This document shows, piece by piece, positions 8,796-16,900 of a stretch of 53,653 nt of DNA. The DNA comes from Clostridia bacterium (lineage in GTDB: Bacteria > Bacillota > Clostridia > UMGS1840 > HGM11507). The position numbers and the translations under genes are program-made. The notes under the pieces are model-generated. The model did not search any database. It was given only the letters and a program-made list of their open reading frames with translations, and was not told the DNA's origin. The stretch is from assembly GCA_017554615.1 (NCBI GenBank), contig JAFZHY010000017.1, positions 1 to 53,653 of the forward strand, in the 5' to 3' direction. Numbering within the stretch: the first letter of the stretch is position 1; each line of letters begins with the position of its first letter.

Positions 8796-8824
8796 TTGAT
8801 TTTTTAGGGGATTTAAAGTATAAT
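8796..8824 (+). promoter_or_regulatory. promoter for the comM-like operon
   Basis: TTGATT (8796-8801), a 17-base spacer and a perfect TATAAT (8819-8824). Confidence 0.72.
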
Positions 8825-8876
8825 GAATTAAAGTGAAAGTTGAAATTACAAACTTGAAAAAAGGGGAGGTAAGGTA

Positions 8877-10400
8877 ATGTTAGCAAGAATTCATACTTGC
8901 GCACTCTATGGGATAGACAGTTTTATTATAGATGTTGAATCGGATATCTCCAACGGAATGGCAACCTTTGAAATAGTTGGTTTAGGAGATACTGCAGTAA
9001 AAGAATCAAAGGAAAGAATAAAAGCATCTTTAAAAAGTGTTGGCAGTCATCTTTACAGAGATAAAATAGTTGTAAATCTTGCTCCTGCATCTATTAAAAA
9101 AGAGGGTTCTCATTTAGATTTGCCTATTGCTTTATCCATACTCTCAAAAGAATATAACTTTTCAAAAGAGATAATAGATTCATCGGTTTTTATAGGGGAA
9201 CTTGCTCTTAACGGAGAGTTAAGAAGTGTTGACGGGATACTTCCTATGGTAATTTCTGCTTATGAAAAAGGGTTTAAAAATGTCTTTTTATCATATGACA
9301 ACATAAAGGAAGCGGCAATAGTTAAAGATATTAATATTTATCCTGTAAAGCATATTGAAGAATGTATATTGCACCTTACTAAAAGCAGTGAAATTCCAAA
9401 ATATACGAGCGAAGAAAGTGAAATTAAAAATGAGATAGAGAATTTAGATTTTTCCGATGTTAAGGGGCAGGATGATATAAAAAGAGCGCTCTTGGTTGCC
9501 GCGTCAGGTAATCATAATTTTCTGATGGTTGGAACACCCGGCTCAGGTAAAACAATGATAGCAGAAAGAATTCCTACAATACTGCCTCCTCTTTCATTTT
9601 CGGAAGCGCTGGAAGTATCAAAGATATACAGCGTGGCAGGGCTTATAGAAAAGGACAAGCCTCTTATTACCAAACGCCCTTTCAGGCAGGTTCATCATAC
9701 AATTTCTACGGTGGGAATAACAGGCGGCGGAAGAATTCCAAAACCTGGCGAGATTACTCTTGCCCACAGGGGAGTTTTATTTCTTGATGAACTTTTGGAA
9801 TTTAAAAAGGATGCATTAGAAACTTTAAGGCAACCTGTGGAAGAGGGAAAGGTTACAGTTACAAGAGTTTCAGGCTCGGTTACATATCCTTGCAATGTAA
9901 TGCTTATAGCATCTCTTAACCCTTGTCCTTGCGGATATTATGGCTCGAATGTTAAGGAATGTACTTGCTCTGATGCCCAGATAAGAAACTATATGAAAAA
10001 AATAAGCGGACCTTTACTTGACAGAATTGATATCCAGATAGAAGTGCCTAATGTTTTATATAAAGATATATCGGACGAGAAATCTAAAATTTCAAGCAAG
10101 GTAATGGCAGAAATGGTGTTAACTGCTCGTGAAATTCAAAAAGAAAGATATAAAGATTTTGGTTTTTTAACAAATAAGGATATTCCTGCAGGGCTTATTG
10201 ATAAGTTTTGTCCGCTTGGCGAAAAGGAAAAAGCACTTATGGAAATGGCATATAATAATCTTGGACTTTCTGCCCGTGCACATTCTAAAATTTTAAAAGT
10301 AGCAAGAACTATTGCAGACTTAGAAGGGGCAAAAGATATATCTGTCAGTCATTTGGCAGAAGCAATACAATACAGAAATCTTGACAAAAAATATTTTTAA
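8877..10400 (+). CDS. YifB/ComM-family magnesium-chelatase-like AAA+ ATPase
   Basis: A 507-residue protein. The N-terminal ChlI-like domain (about 1-170; GLGDTAVKESKERIKASLKS, LAPASIKKEGSHLDLPIALS) is followed by an AAA+ module with DVKGQDDIKRAL, Walker A MVGTPGSGKTMIAERIP near residue 220, Walker B GVLFLDELLEF and the cysteine-bearing insert LNPCPCGYYG. A C-terminal Mg_chelatase_C domain ends it. In competent bacteria ComM is a branch-migration helicase for integrating transformed DNA; its role in Clostridia is less clear. The start is ATG 8877 with GGGGAGG upstream. It is followed by the PII-like gene with 16 bases between them. Confidence 0.92.
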   Translation: MLARIHTCALYGIDSFIIDVESDISNGMATFEIVGLGDTAVKESKERIKASLKSVGSHLYRDKIVVNLAPASIKKEGSHLDLPIALSILSKEYNFSKEIIDSSVFIGELALNGELRSVDGILPMVISAYEKGFKNVFLSYDNIKEAAIVKDINIYPVKHIEECILHLTKSSEIPKYTSEESEIKNEIENLDFSDVKGQDDIKRALLVAASGNHNFLMVGTPGSGKTMIAERIPTILPPLSFSEALEVSKIYSVAGLIEKDKPLITKRPFRQVHHTISTVGITGGGRIPKPGEITLAHRGVLFLDELLEFKKDALETLRQPVEEGKVTVTRVSGSVTYPCNVMLIASLNPCPCGYYGSNVKECTCSDAQIRNYMKKISGPLLDRIDIQIEVPNVLYKDISDEKSKISSKVMAEMVLTAREIQKERYKDFGFLTNKDIPAGLIDKFCPLGEKEKALMEMAYNNLGLSARAHSKILKVARTIADLEGAKDISVSHLAEAIQYRNLDKKYF

Positions 10401-10416
10401 AAAAGGGGGAATAAAT

Positions 10417-10761
10417 ATGCAACTGTTTGCACTGATTTTAAAGAAAACAGAACTTGTGGATATTCTTATGAAAGAACTTTTTGAAGCGGGAATAAAAGGC
10501 GGAACACTAATTAACGGAGAGGGAATGGCAAAAGCACTTAATAATTTTGATGATATTCCAGTGTTCGGCATTTTAAGACGCGCATGGGACGAGCCTGACA
10601 GAGAAATGGTTAAAACTCTTCTTCTTGTATTAAAAGACGAGCAGGTTCAGGTAGCAATAGATACCGTTAAAAAAGTAATAGGTGATTTAAACGAGCCAAA
10701 CACAGGAATTATGTTCACTATGCCTGTCAATATTGTTGAAGGGTTTGGTGGAAATGCTTAG
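10417..10761 (+). CDS. PII-like signalling protein, probable regulator of the adjacent antiporter
   Basis: A 114-residue protein. MQLFALILKKTELVDILMKE, followed by LFEAGIKGGTLINGEGM, resembles the beta1-alpha1-beta2 start of PII proteins. The C-terminal half (VKTLLLVLKDEQVQVAIDTV, then GIMFTMPVNIVEGF) fits their beta3-alpha2-beta4 pattern. The T-loop region (KALNNFDDIPVFGILRRAWD) does not look like GlnB, so this is a PII-like branch rather than a classic nitrogen regulator. The frame is open from 10381, but ATG 10417 has AAAAGGGGGA before it and matches the fold start. The stop lies inside the next gene (8-base overlap). PII-like proteins often gate transporters, so control of the antiporter by a small ligand is inferred. 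Confidence 0.7.
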   Translation: MQLFALILKKTELVDILMKELFEAGIKGGTLINGEGMAKALNNFDDIPVFGILRRAWDEPDREMVKTLLLVLKDEQVQVAIDTVKKVIGDLNEPNTGIMFTMPVNIVEGFGGNA

Positions 10762-11935
10762 TCTTAATATGCTTACATATCTTGCAATCGCAATTTTTAC
10801 AGGTCTTCTTGCTGGTAAACTTATGAAAGTTTTTAAACTTCCCAATGTTACAGGCTATATTATTTTCGGGCTTATAATAGGCCCATATGTTTTAGGAATA
10901 CTTCCTAAAGATATTGTTCACTCTATGTCTATAATTTCAGATGTGGCACTTGGTTTTATAGCCTTTTCAATAGGTTCGGAATTTAAACTTTCCTATCTTA
11001 AAAAAATAGGCAAATCTCCACTTGTTATTGCCTTTTGCGAAGGCTTTGGCGCAACAATTTTAGTAGACCTTATATTATATTTAATAACAAAAGATATAAA
11101 ATTCTCACTTGTGCTTGGTGCTATTGCATCGGCAACAGCACCTGCAGCAACTATTATGGTTGTAAAGCAGTATAAAGCAAAAGGCCCTGTTACTGACACA
11201 TTACTTCCTGTTGTTGCAATAGATGACGCAGTTGCACTAATAGCGTTCGGAATTTCCGTTGCTATCGCTAAAATTATAGGAAGCACAGGGGATGTTAATC
11301 TATTGGAAACAATAATGAGCCCTGTTATAGAAATTGTGGGCGGACTTTTATTTGGTGGAATACTGGGGATAACATTTACTGCGCTTATCAAATGGTTTAC
11401 AGGAAGAGGGAACCGTCTTGCAGTTGCTATCGGTATGGTTTGCCTTTGTGTAGGAGTATCCTCTCTTTGCTCCTTTTCTTCACTTTTAGCATGTATGGCA
11501 ATGGGTGCAGTTTTAATTAACACATCTACAAAATATACAGAACTTTTCGCACTTACTGATAGATTTACTCCACCTTTATTTTTATTGTTCTTTGTAGTGT
11601 CAGGAGCAGAACTTAATATCGGTATTCTTCCGTCGGTAGGAATAATCGGTGCTGTATACATAATCGTAAGAGTTATAGGTAAAATGAGCGGAGCATCTTT
11701 TGGCGCAGTAATAAGCCAGGCACCAATAAATGTAAGAAAATATCTTGGCCCGACGTTAATACCTCAGGCAGGAGTTGCTATCGGTCTTTCAATGGCTGCG
11801 ATGACAGTAGTTCCCGAATACGGTTCAAAAATAAGAGCAATTATACTTTGTGCAACAATAGTTTATGAACTTGTAGGCCCTGTTATAACAAAAATTACAC
11901 TTAAAAAAGCAGGGGAAATATCCGAAGACTTATAA
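10754..11935 (+). CDS. monovalent cation:proton antiporter (CPA2 / Na_H_Exchanger family)
   Basis: A 393-residue, almost wholly hydrophobic protein with roughly 12 membrane segments. The N-terminal LPNVTGYIIFGLIIGPYVLG, the SDVALGFIAFSIGSEF segment and the glycine-rich ASATAPAATIMVVKQYKAKG followed by VVAIDDAVALIAFG are typical of the CPA2 Na_H_Exchanger fold. The DD pair in AIDDA corresponds to the ion-binding acidic site. No C-terminal TrkA-N (KTN) domain is present, unlike KefB/C. ATG 10754 has GGTGGA upstream and overlaps the PII-like gene, so the two are co-translated. It moves Na+ or K+ against H+ across the membrane; the ion is not predictable from sequence. Confidence 0.87.
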   Translation: MLSLNMLTYLAIAIFTGLLAGKLMKVFKLPNVTGYIIFGLIIGPYVLGILPKDIVHSMSIISDVALGFIAFSIGSEFKLSYLKKIGKSPLVIAFCEGFGATILVDLILYLITKDIKFSLVLGAIASATAPAATIMVVKQYKAKGPVTDTLLPVVAIDDAVALIAFGISVAIAKIIGSTGDVNLLETIMSPVIEIVGGLLFGGILGITFTALIKWFTGRGNRLAVAIGMVCLCVGVSSLCSFSSLLACMAMGAVLINTSTKYTELFALTDRFTPPLFLLFFVVSGAELNIGILPSVGIIGAVYIIVRVIGKMSGASFGAVISQAPINVRKYLGPTLIPQAGVAIGLSMAAMTVVPEYGSKIRAIILCATIVYELVGPVITKITLKKAGEISEDL

Positions 11936-12083
11936 TAGGGATGTTAAAAATGCCTGGAACGCAAAAAGTTAATTATATTAAGCATTTAAATATTCATAAT
12001 ATATAAAGGTAATGGTAAAAAGGTAAAGATTTTTAAGAAACTTAAAAATCTTTGTAATTTAAAACTTTTTGCTATGAACAAAC

Positions 12084-12363
12084 ATAACCATTAAAGTATT
12101 ATACGAACACGCCTTAAAACCTTTAAAACTGGCTTTTTCTTCGTTGTCAATTTCGATATACCTCGTATTATCGAAATCTTTCGCCTTGAAAAATCTTATT
12201 TTTAAAGGTTTATAAGGTTCAAAGAATTTTAGAATTAACAAATTTTTAGATAGAATTAGGCAAAAGCCTTGGGAATATTTTTATATTCTCAAGGCTTTTA
12301 ACGACATAATATCAGAAATTTGTAATTCCAAAACGAGTTTGTATAATACTTTAATGGTTACAC
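12084..12363. mobile_element. nested MITE-like insertion with perfect 20-bp terminal inverted repeats
   Basis: TAACCATTAAAGTATTATAC at 12085-12104 is exactly the reverse complement of 12341-12360. This segment is absent from the second copy of the host repeat, where GAACAAAC continues through CTTAGCCGC into TCGACGTACC; here it interrupts those sequences. The interior is AT-rich and holds further hairpins, including TTCGATAATACG/TATCGAA around 12150-12175. No convincing gene is present: a 60-codon minus-strand frame crosses the element boundary and is rejected. Exact insertion points are uncertain by a few bases because the host junction is altered. Confidence 0.78.
12262..12301. terminator. 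terminator-like hairpin inside the nested element
   Basis: AAAAGCCTTGGGAATAT pairs with ATATTCTCAAGGCTTTT with a small internal mismatch. It is a plausible transcription stop downstream of the antiporter gene, in either direction. Confidence 0.6.
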
Positions 12364-12457
12364 ACTCGACGTACCTTTGTACGCCTTCGGGTAACCCAAA
12401 GCAAAGCTTTGGCTAAGTTTGTCCATTCCAAACATTTTTTCCTATCCCTTAAAAAGC

Positions 12458-12480
12458 AGGGATGTTAAAAATACTTGGAA
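12458..12480 (+). repeat. solo left end of the palindromic repeat
   Basis: AGGGATGTTAAAAATACTTGGAA repeats the left terminus at 11937-11959 with only two differences, eight bases beyond the right end of copy A. The rest of an element does not follow, so it looks like a relic end or a failed tandem copy. Confidence 0.65.
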
Positions 12481-12502
12481 ATTAAAAACTTAAAGATTAA
12501 AA

Positions 12503-12542
12503 AAAGGCGTTATCAGAAAGTTTGACTTTCTGATAACGCCTT
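12503..12542 (-). terminator. terminator of the nfnAB operon
   Basis: A 17-bp stem (AAGGCGTTATCAGAAAG with CTTTCTGATAACGCCTT), followed on the minus strand by a run of seven T, 19 bases after the nfnB stop. Confidence 0.88.
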
Positions 12543-12560
12543 ATATTTTAACATAAAAAC

Positions 12561-13958
12561 TTATTTACTTTTAATATATTCATCAATAGCCTTAGCAGCA
12601 GCCTTTCCTGCACCCATAGCAAGAATAACAGTTGCTGCGCCTGTAACAGCATCTCCACCGGCATATACGCCAGGAATACTTGTTGCGCCTGTTTTTTCGT
12701 CTGTGATAATTCCGCCCCAACTCTGAGTGTCTAACCCTTTGGTTGTGTTTTTAATAAGTGGGTTAGGGGACTGGCCGATAGCGATAACAACAGTGTCCAT
12801 AGGAAGAACATATTCGGAGTTTTCTTTAACAACCGGTCTTCTTCTTCCTGACTGATCAGGTTCGCCAAGTTCCATTTCAACACATTTAAGGCCTGTTACC
12901 CATCCGTCTTCATTTCCAACAACTTCGATTGGATTTGTAAGCATTTTAAAGATTATGCCTTCTTCTTTTGCGTGATGCACTTCTTCAAGTCTTGCAGGCA
13001 TTTCTTCTTCACTTCTTCTGTAAACTATATAAACATTATCTGCGCCAAGACGTTTTGCACATCTTGCAGCATCCATAGCAACATTACCACCACCCACAAT
13101 GGCAACATTTTTGCCTATTGTAATAGGTGTATCTGCTTCAGGCCAACGGTAAGCATTCATAAGATTGATTCTTGTTAAGAATTCATTTGCAGAATATACT
13201 CCGTTTAAGTTTTCGCCAGGCATATTCATAAACTTAGGAAGACCTGCACCAGAACCGATAAATACAGCACTGAAGCCTTCTTCGTTCATAAGTTCGTCAA
13301 TATTTATTGATTTACCGATAACAACGTTTAATTCAATTTTAACGCCTAATTCTTTTAATTTATCAATTTCTTTTTGCACAATTTCTTTCTTTGGAAGACG
13401 GAATTCAGGAATACCGTAAACCAAAACGCCTCCTGCCTTATGGAAGGCTTCAAAAACTGTAACATCATATCCTAATTTAGCAAGGTCTCCTGCACAGGTT
13501 AAAGATGCAGGACCAGCACCGACAATCGCTACTTTTTTACCGTTAGGCTCAGGTTTTTTAAGTTCATTTTTAGAATTTTCCATAGCCCAGTCCGCAGCAA
13601 ATCTCTCAAGTCTTCCTATACCTACGCTTTCGCCTTTAATACCTCTTACGCAGTGTTTTTCACACTGATTTTCCTGAGGGCAAACTCTTCCGCAGATAGC
13701 AGGTAAAGCACTTGTTTCTGAAATTTTATCATACGCTCCCTGGAAATCTCCCTCTTTTATAAGCGATATAAAATCAGGAATCTGAACATTAACAGGGCAA
13801 CCGTTAACACAAGGTTTGTTTTTACAGTTTAAGCATCTTTCCGCTTCTTCCATTGCCATTTCTTTAGTGTATCCTAAAGCAACTTCTTTAAAGTTTTTAT
13901 TTCTTATATTCGGGTCTTGTTCAGGCATTTTAACCTTTTGTAAAGACATATTAGCCAT
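12561..13958 (-). CDS. nfnB: NADPH-binding flavoprotein of the GltA/NfnB type (glutamate synthase small-subunit homologue)
   Basis: A 465-residue protein. The N-terminal region has the double Cys cluster CLNCKNKPCVNGCPVNV and CGRVCPQENQCEKHC for two [4Fe-4S] clusters. A FAD-binding GxGPA motif follows (KKVAIVGAGPASLTCAGDLA, near residue 145), then the NADP-binding VAIVGGGNVAMDAARCAKR. The GDAVTGAATVILAMGAGKAA tail closes the FAD site. With the adjacent ferredoxin-reductase-like subunit this is the NfnAB arrangement, an electron-bifurcating transhydrogenase of anaerobes, although databases often label it homotetrameric glutamate synthase. The start at 13958 overlaps the nfnA stop by one base (TAATG) and has GAGAGGTG upstream. 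Confidence 0.88.
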   Translation of the reverse strand: MANMSLQKVKMPEQDPNIRNKNFKEVALGYTKEMAMEEAERCLNCKNKPCVNGCPVNVQIPDFISLIKEGDFQGAYDKISETSALPAICGRVCPQENQCEKHCVRGIKGESVGIGRLERFAADWAMENSKNELKKPEPNGKKVAIVGAGPASLTCAGDLAKLGYDVTVFEAFHKAGGVLVYGIPEFRLPKKEIVQKEIDKLKELGVKIELNVVIGKSINIDELMNEEGFSAVFIGSGAGLPKFMNMPGENLNGVYSANEFLTRINLMNAYRWPEADTPITIGKNVAIVGGGNVAMDAARCAKRLGADNVYIVYRRSEEEMPARLEEVHHAKEEGIIFKMLTNPIEVVGNEDGWVTGLKCVEMELGEPDQSGRRRPVVKENSEYVLPMDTVVIAIGQSPNPLIKNTTKGLDTQSWGGIITDEKTGATSIPGVYAGGDAVTGAATVILAMGAGKAAAKAIDEYIKSK

Positions 13959-14791
13959 TATTTTGCACCTCTCATTCTACAATCATCACAAGCCTTTTTC
14001 TCCTGAGTTTTAAACATAGCCTGTCTTCTTATAGCGCCATCAAAATCAACTAAATGGCCGTCAAAGTCAGGTCCGTCAACACAAGCAAACTTAGTTTCTC
14101 CGCCAACGGTAACACGGCATCCGCCGCACATTCCTGTACCGTCAATCATAACAGGGTTCATGCTGACAATAGTTTTAATTCCATATTCTTTTGTAAGATT
14201 ACATACAAATTTCATCATCATTAAAGGACCGATAGCGATAACCAAATCGTACTCATTGCCATTTTCAATAAGTTCTTTTAACATATCGGTAACAAAGCCT
14301 TTTCTTCCGTTAGAGCCATCGTCAGTTGTGATATATAAGTTATCACATACTTTAGAAAGTTCATCTTCTAAGATAATTAAATCTTTATTTCTAAAACCTG
14401 CTATAAGGTCAACCTTTGCACCTTTATTAAACAATGCTTTTGCAGAAGGGTAAGCAATAGCAGTACCAAGACCACCGCCGATAACAGCAGCCTTTTTAAC
14501 ATTGTCTAAATGAGTAGCAACTCCAAGAGGGCCTACAAAGTCTAAAATATGCTCTCCCTCATTAAGTCTGCCAAGTTCAATAGTAGATTTTCCGATTTCC
14601 TGAAAAATTATTGTAACCGAGCCTTTTTCTCTGTCATAATCTGCAACTGTAAGAGGCACTCTTTCGCCCATTTCAGATACTCTTAATATGATGAACTGAC
14701 CGGCTTCAACTTTTCTTGCAACATAAGGAGCATGAACTTCCATTAAAGTAATCTGCTCATTAAGTTTTTCTTTTCTTAAAATTTTGTACAT
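13958..14791 (-). CDS. nfnA: FAD/NAD-binding ferredoxin reductase-like subunit NfnA
   Basis: A 277-residue protein of the ferredoxin-NADP reductase fold, with a flavin segment (ERVPLTVADYD), a GP(L)GVATHL loop, the NAD-binding VIGGGLGTAIAYPSAKAL, and a C-terminal [2Fe-2S] cluster in MCGGCRVTVGGETKFACVDG. This is the order of NfnA and of dihydroorotate dehydrogenase electron-transfer subunits; the adjacent NfnB-like gene decides for NfnA. Together they should couple ferredoxin and NADH oxidation to NADP+ reduction. ATG 14791 has CGGAGG nine bases upstream. Confidence 0.88.
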   Translation of the reverse strand: MYKILRKEKLNEQITLMEVHAPYVARKVEAGQFIILRVSEMGERVPLTVADYDREKGSVTIIFQEIGKSTIELGRLNEGEHILDFVGPLGVATHLDNVKKAAVIGGGLGTAIAYPSAKALFNKGAKVDLIAGFRNKDLIILEDELSKVCDNLYITTDDGSNGRKGFVTDMLKELIENGNEYDLVIAIGPLMMMKFVCNLTKEYGIKTIVSMNPVMIDGTGMCGGCRVTVGGETKFACVDGPDFDGHLVDFDGAIRRQAMFKTQEKKACDDCRMRGAK

Positions 14792-14828
14792 ATATATAAC
14801 CTCCGTAATTATTTTTAGAGCACATTGT

Positions 14829-14857
14829 ATTTTAACATATATTTATTTTTAAGTAAA
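14829..14857 (-). promoter_or_regulatory. promoter for nfnAB
   Basis: On the minus strand TTTACT (14852-14857), a 17-base spacer and TAAAAT (14829-14834). Confidence 0.62.
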
Positions 14858-14882
14858 GTATAAATATTTAGTAAAATAACTT

Positions 14883-16253
14883 CTAAATTTTTTTATTTAA
14901 AAGATTTTCGCCTATTTTATAAACATCTCCTGCACCGACTGTGAGAATAAGGTCATTCGGTTTTATGATATTTAAAAGATAATCTTCAATTTCTGTGAAA
15001 GTTGATAAGTATAGAGCGTTTGGAATTTTATCGGCAAGGTCTTTTGAAGAAATATTTAGTGTGTTAACCTCTCTTGCCGCATAAATATCTGCTATTATAA
15101 CATTATCCGATGTTTTTAGGATATTAACAAAATCGTCAAATAATGCTTTCGTTCTCGTATAAGTATGAGGCTGAAAAATTATATATAAATTGTTATATTC
15201 CTTTTTCTTTGCAGATTTAATAGTTGTTTCAATTTCGGTAGGGTGATGAGCATAATCGTCGTAAATATATGCTCCCTTAAAAGTGCCTTTATATTCAAAA
15301 CGCCTTTTTGCACCGTTAAAGTTTTCCAAGCCCTTTTTAATGCTTAAAAAATCAATGTTAAATAAAAGGGCAGTAAGGATAACCGAAAGAGCATTTAAAA
15401 CATTGTGTTCTCCGTAAACTCCAAGTTGAATTTCGCCCATAAATTTATCTTTGTAATAAACACTAAATTTTGGTTTTCCGTCAATGTATTCTATATCTTT
15501 TGCATAGCAGTCAGCGTTACCTGATAAACCGAAAGTATATACTTTAACTTTAATGTCATCGGCAATTTCCATACATTCTTTATCTTCACAGTTTAAAACA
15601 ACAAAACCGTCTTTATCTGTAAGATTTGCAAATTTTAAGAAAGAACTCTTGATATGATTTATATCTTTAAAATAATCAAGATGGTCTTCTTCGATATTTA
15701 AAATAACTGATGCATACGGATAAAATTTTAAGAAACTTTCAACATATTCACATGCTTCGCAGATGAAATAATCTTTTTTGCCTATGTTTAAGTTTCCGCC
15801 TATTTTGTCGAAATCTCCGCCAATGGAGATGGTAGGCTCTTTGTTCCCCTCTAAAAATACTGATGCCATCATAGAGGTTGTAGTCGTTTTCCCGTGAGTT
15901 CCGCAAATGTTAATAGGAAAATTATATCCTCTCATAATCTCGCCTAAAAGGTCGCATCTTTCTATTGTAAGAATATTTTTTTCTTCCCCCGAAATAAGTT
16001 CAGGGTTATCTTTCTTAACTGCGGCAGTATAAACAATCATCTGAGGGTTCTTAACATTTTCACTTTTATGGCCGATAGAAACTTCGGCACCCATATCGAT
16101 AAGTTCTTTAACATTTTTTGACAAACCGATATCCGAACCTGAAATTTTATGCCCGTCAGCAAGGAGAAGTTTTGCAAGTGAACTCATGCTGACTCCGCCT
16201 ATCCCTATAAAGTGAATGTGAGAATTTTTATCTTCTAAAACGCTTCTTATCAT
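14883..16253 (-). CDS. murC: UDP-N-acetylmuramate--L-alanine ligase
   Basis: A 456-residue Mur ligase that adds L-alanine to UDP-MurNAc in cytoplasmic peptidoglycan precursor synthesis. Motifs in order are HFIGIGGVSMSSLAKLL (nucleotide-sugar site), the P-loop NICGTHGKTTTTSMMA, LNIEEDHLDYF, GEHNVLNALSV, and the C-terminal YDDYAHHPTEIETTIKS. ATG 16253 is preferred; a GTG at 16265 in the same frame would add four residues. The gene stands apart from other division genes, divergent from spoVG. Confidence 0.95.
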   Translation of the reverse strand: MIRSVLEDKNSHIHFIGIGGVSMSSLAKLLLADGHKISGSDIGLSKNVKELIDMGAEVSIGHKSENVKNPQMIVYTAAVKKDNPELISGEEKNILTIERCDLLGEIMRGYNFPINICGTHGKTTTTSMMASVFLEGNKEPTISIGGDFDKIGGNLNIGKKDYFICEACEYVESFLKFYPYASVILNIEEDHLDYFKDINHIKSSFLKFANLTDKDGFVVLNCEDKECMEIADDIKVKVYTFGLSGNADCYAKDIEYIDGKPKFSVYYKDKFMGEIQLGVYGEHNVLNALSVILTALLFNIDFLSIKKGLENFNGAKRRFEYKGTFKGAYIYDDYAHHPTEIETTIKSAKKKEYNNLYIIFQPHTYTRTKALFDDFVNILKTSDNVIIADIYAAREVNTLNISSKDLADKIPNALYLSTFTEIEDYLLNIIKPNDLILTVGAGDVYKIGENLLNKKI

Positions 16254-16346
16254 AAAAGCAAACACTTCCCATTTTGAAATATATATTTATTATATAAAAC
16301 TTAATATTATATAGTCAATATTTTTTATAAAAAAATAAAAAAACAT

Positions 16347-16375
16347 TTTACAAATGGAAATACTTGTTGTATAAT
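16347..16375 (+). promoter_or_regulatory. promoter for spoVG
   Basis: TTTACA (16347-16352), a 17-base spacer and a perfect TATAAT (16370-16375), about 80 bases before the spoVG start. Confidence 0.72.
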
Positions 16376-16457
16376 AATATCGTACATATCTAATGTCAAA
16401 ATTTTTTACACTAAGGGGTTTAGACAGTGTGAAAAAAGAAAGGGGAGGTGTCGGATT

Positions 16458-16736
16458 ATGAATATCACAGATATCCGTGTTCGTAAGGTTAACTCTGTTG
16501 TTGGCAAAATGAAAGCAGTTGTTTCCATTACAATTGATGATTCCTTCGTAGTACATGATATTAAAGTTATCGAAGGGCAGGAAAAACTCTTTATCGCTAT
16601 GCCTAGCAGAAAAACTCCGGATGGAGAATTTAAAGACATAGCACATCCGATTAACGCTGCTACAAGAGAAAGTTTAGAGCAGTTAATTCTTAACGAATAC
16701 GAAAAAGTTATGGCTGAAGAAGAATCGGAAGAATAA
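16458..16736 (+). CDS. spoVG: SpoVG, RNA-binding septation/sporulation regulator
   Basis: A 92-residue protein with the SpoVG pattern throughout: [12 protein letters not shown] at the start, [40 protein letters not shown] and a C-terminal acidic tail. SpoVG proteins bind RNA and influence septation, sporulation and virulence in Firmicutes. ATG 16458 has GGGGAGG upstream. The Bacillus order spoVG-glmU-prs-pth-mfd is kept here except that glmU is missing. Confidence 0.96.
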   Translation: MNITDIRVRKVNSVVGKMKAVVSITIDDSFVVHDIKVIEGQEKLFIAMPSRKTPDGEFKDIAHPINAATRESLEQLILNEYEKVMAEEESEE

Positions 16737-16744
16737 TACGCGCC

Positions 16745-16860
16745 TTTTATGATTTTACCTTTTTGGGTTAAATCAGATTGTTTTTGTTGTATTGGTTTAC
16801 AGTAAAATCTGGAGAGCGAGTCAGTCTTGCTTTCCATATTTTATTGTATGGTTTTTACAT
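16745..16860 (+). other. structured leader between spoVG and prs
   Basis: GATTTTAC near 16754 can pair with GTAAAATC ending at about 16809. Directly after it GGAGAGCGAG (16811-16820) pairs with CTTGCTTTCC (16826-16835), a 10-bp hairpin with a 5-base loop followed by a T-rich tract. It could be a weak terminator, an attenuator or an uncharacterised 5' leader of prs. It matches no riboswitch class that I recognise. Confidence 0.4.
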
Positions 16861-16900
16861 AAGAAAAAATTTAAATAGATAAATCAGGAGGAAAATTAAA

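Larger units (their letters stand above)
11937..12449. repeat. palindromic repeat element, copy A (interrupted), MITE-like
   Basis: The ends form imperfect terminal inverted repeats: AGGGATgttAAAAATgccTGGAA at 11937-11959, and on the complementary strand AGGGATaggAAAAAATgttTGGAA ending at 12449. Internal hairpins include AAAGATTTTTAAG/CTTAAAAATCTTT (12025-12053) and AGCAAAGCTTTGGCT. The same element, uninterrupted and inverted, lies at 45339-45574. About 75 bases at 12365-12439 match it perfectly on the opposite strand. Copy A is longer because a second element of about 280 bases sits inside it. It starts one base after the antiporter stop codon. No transposase is present and no target-site duplication is evident. 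Confidence 0.82.

Noticed and set aside
10993-11661. 222-codon minus-strand open frame opposite the antiporter gene
   Set aside because: Antisense shadow of a hydrophobic coding sequence; the composition does not resemble a real protein.
12059-12241. 60-codon minus-strand open frame in the repeat region
   Set aside because: It spans the boundary between the host repeat and the nested element, has no ribosome binding site and shares its last codons with non-coding repeat sequence.
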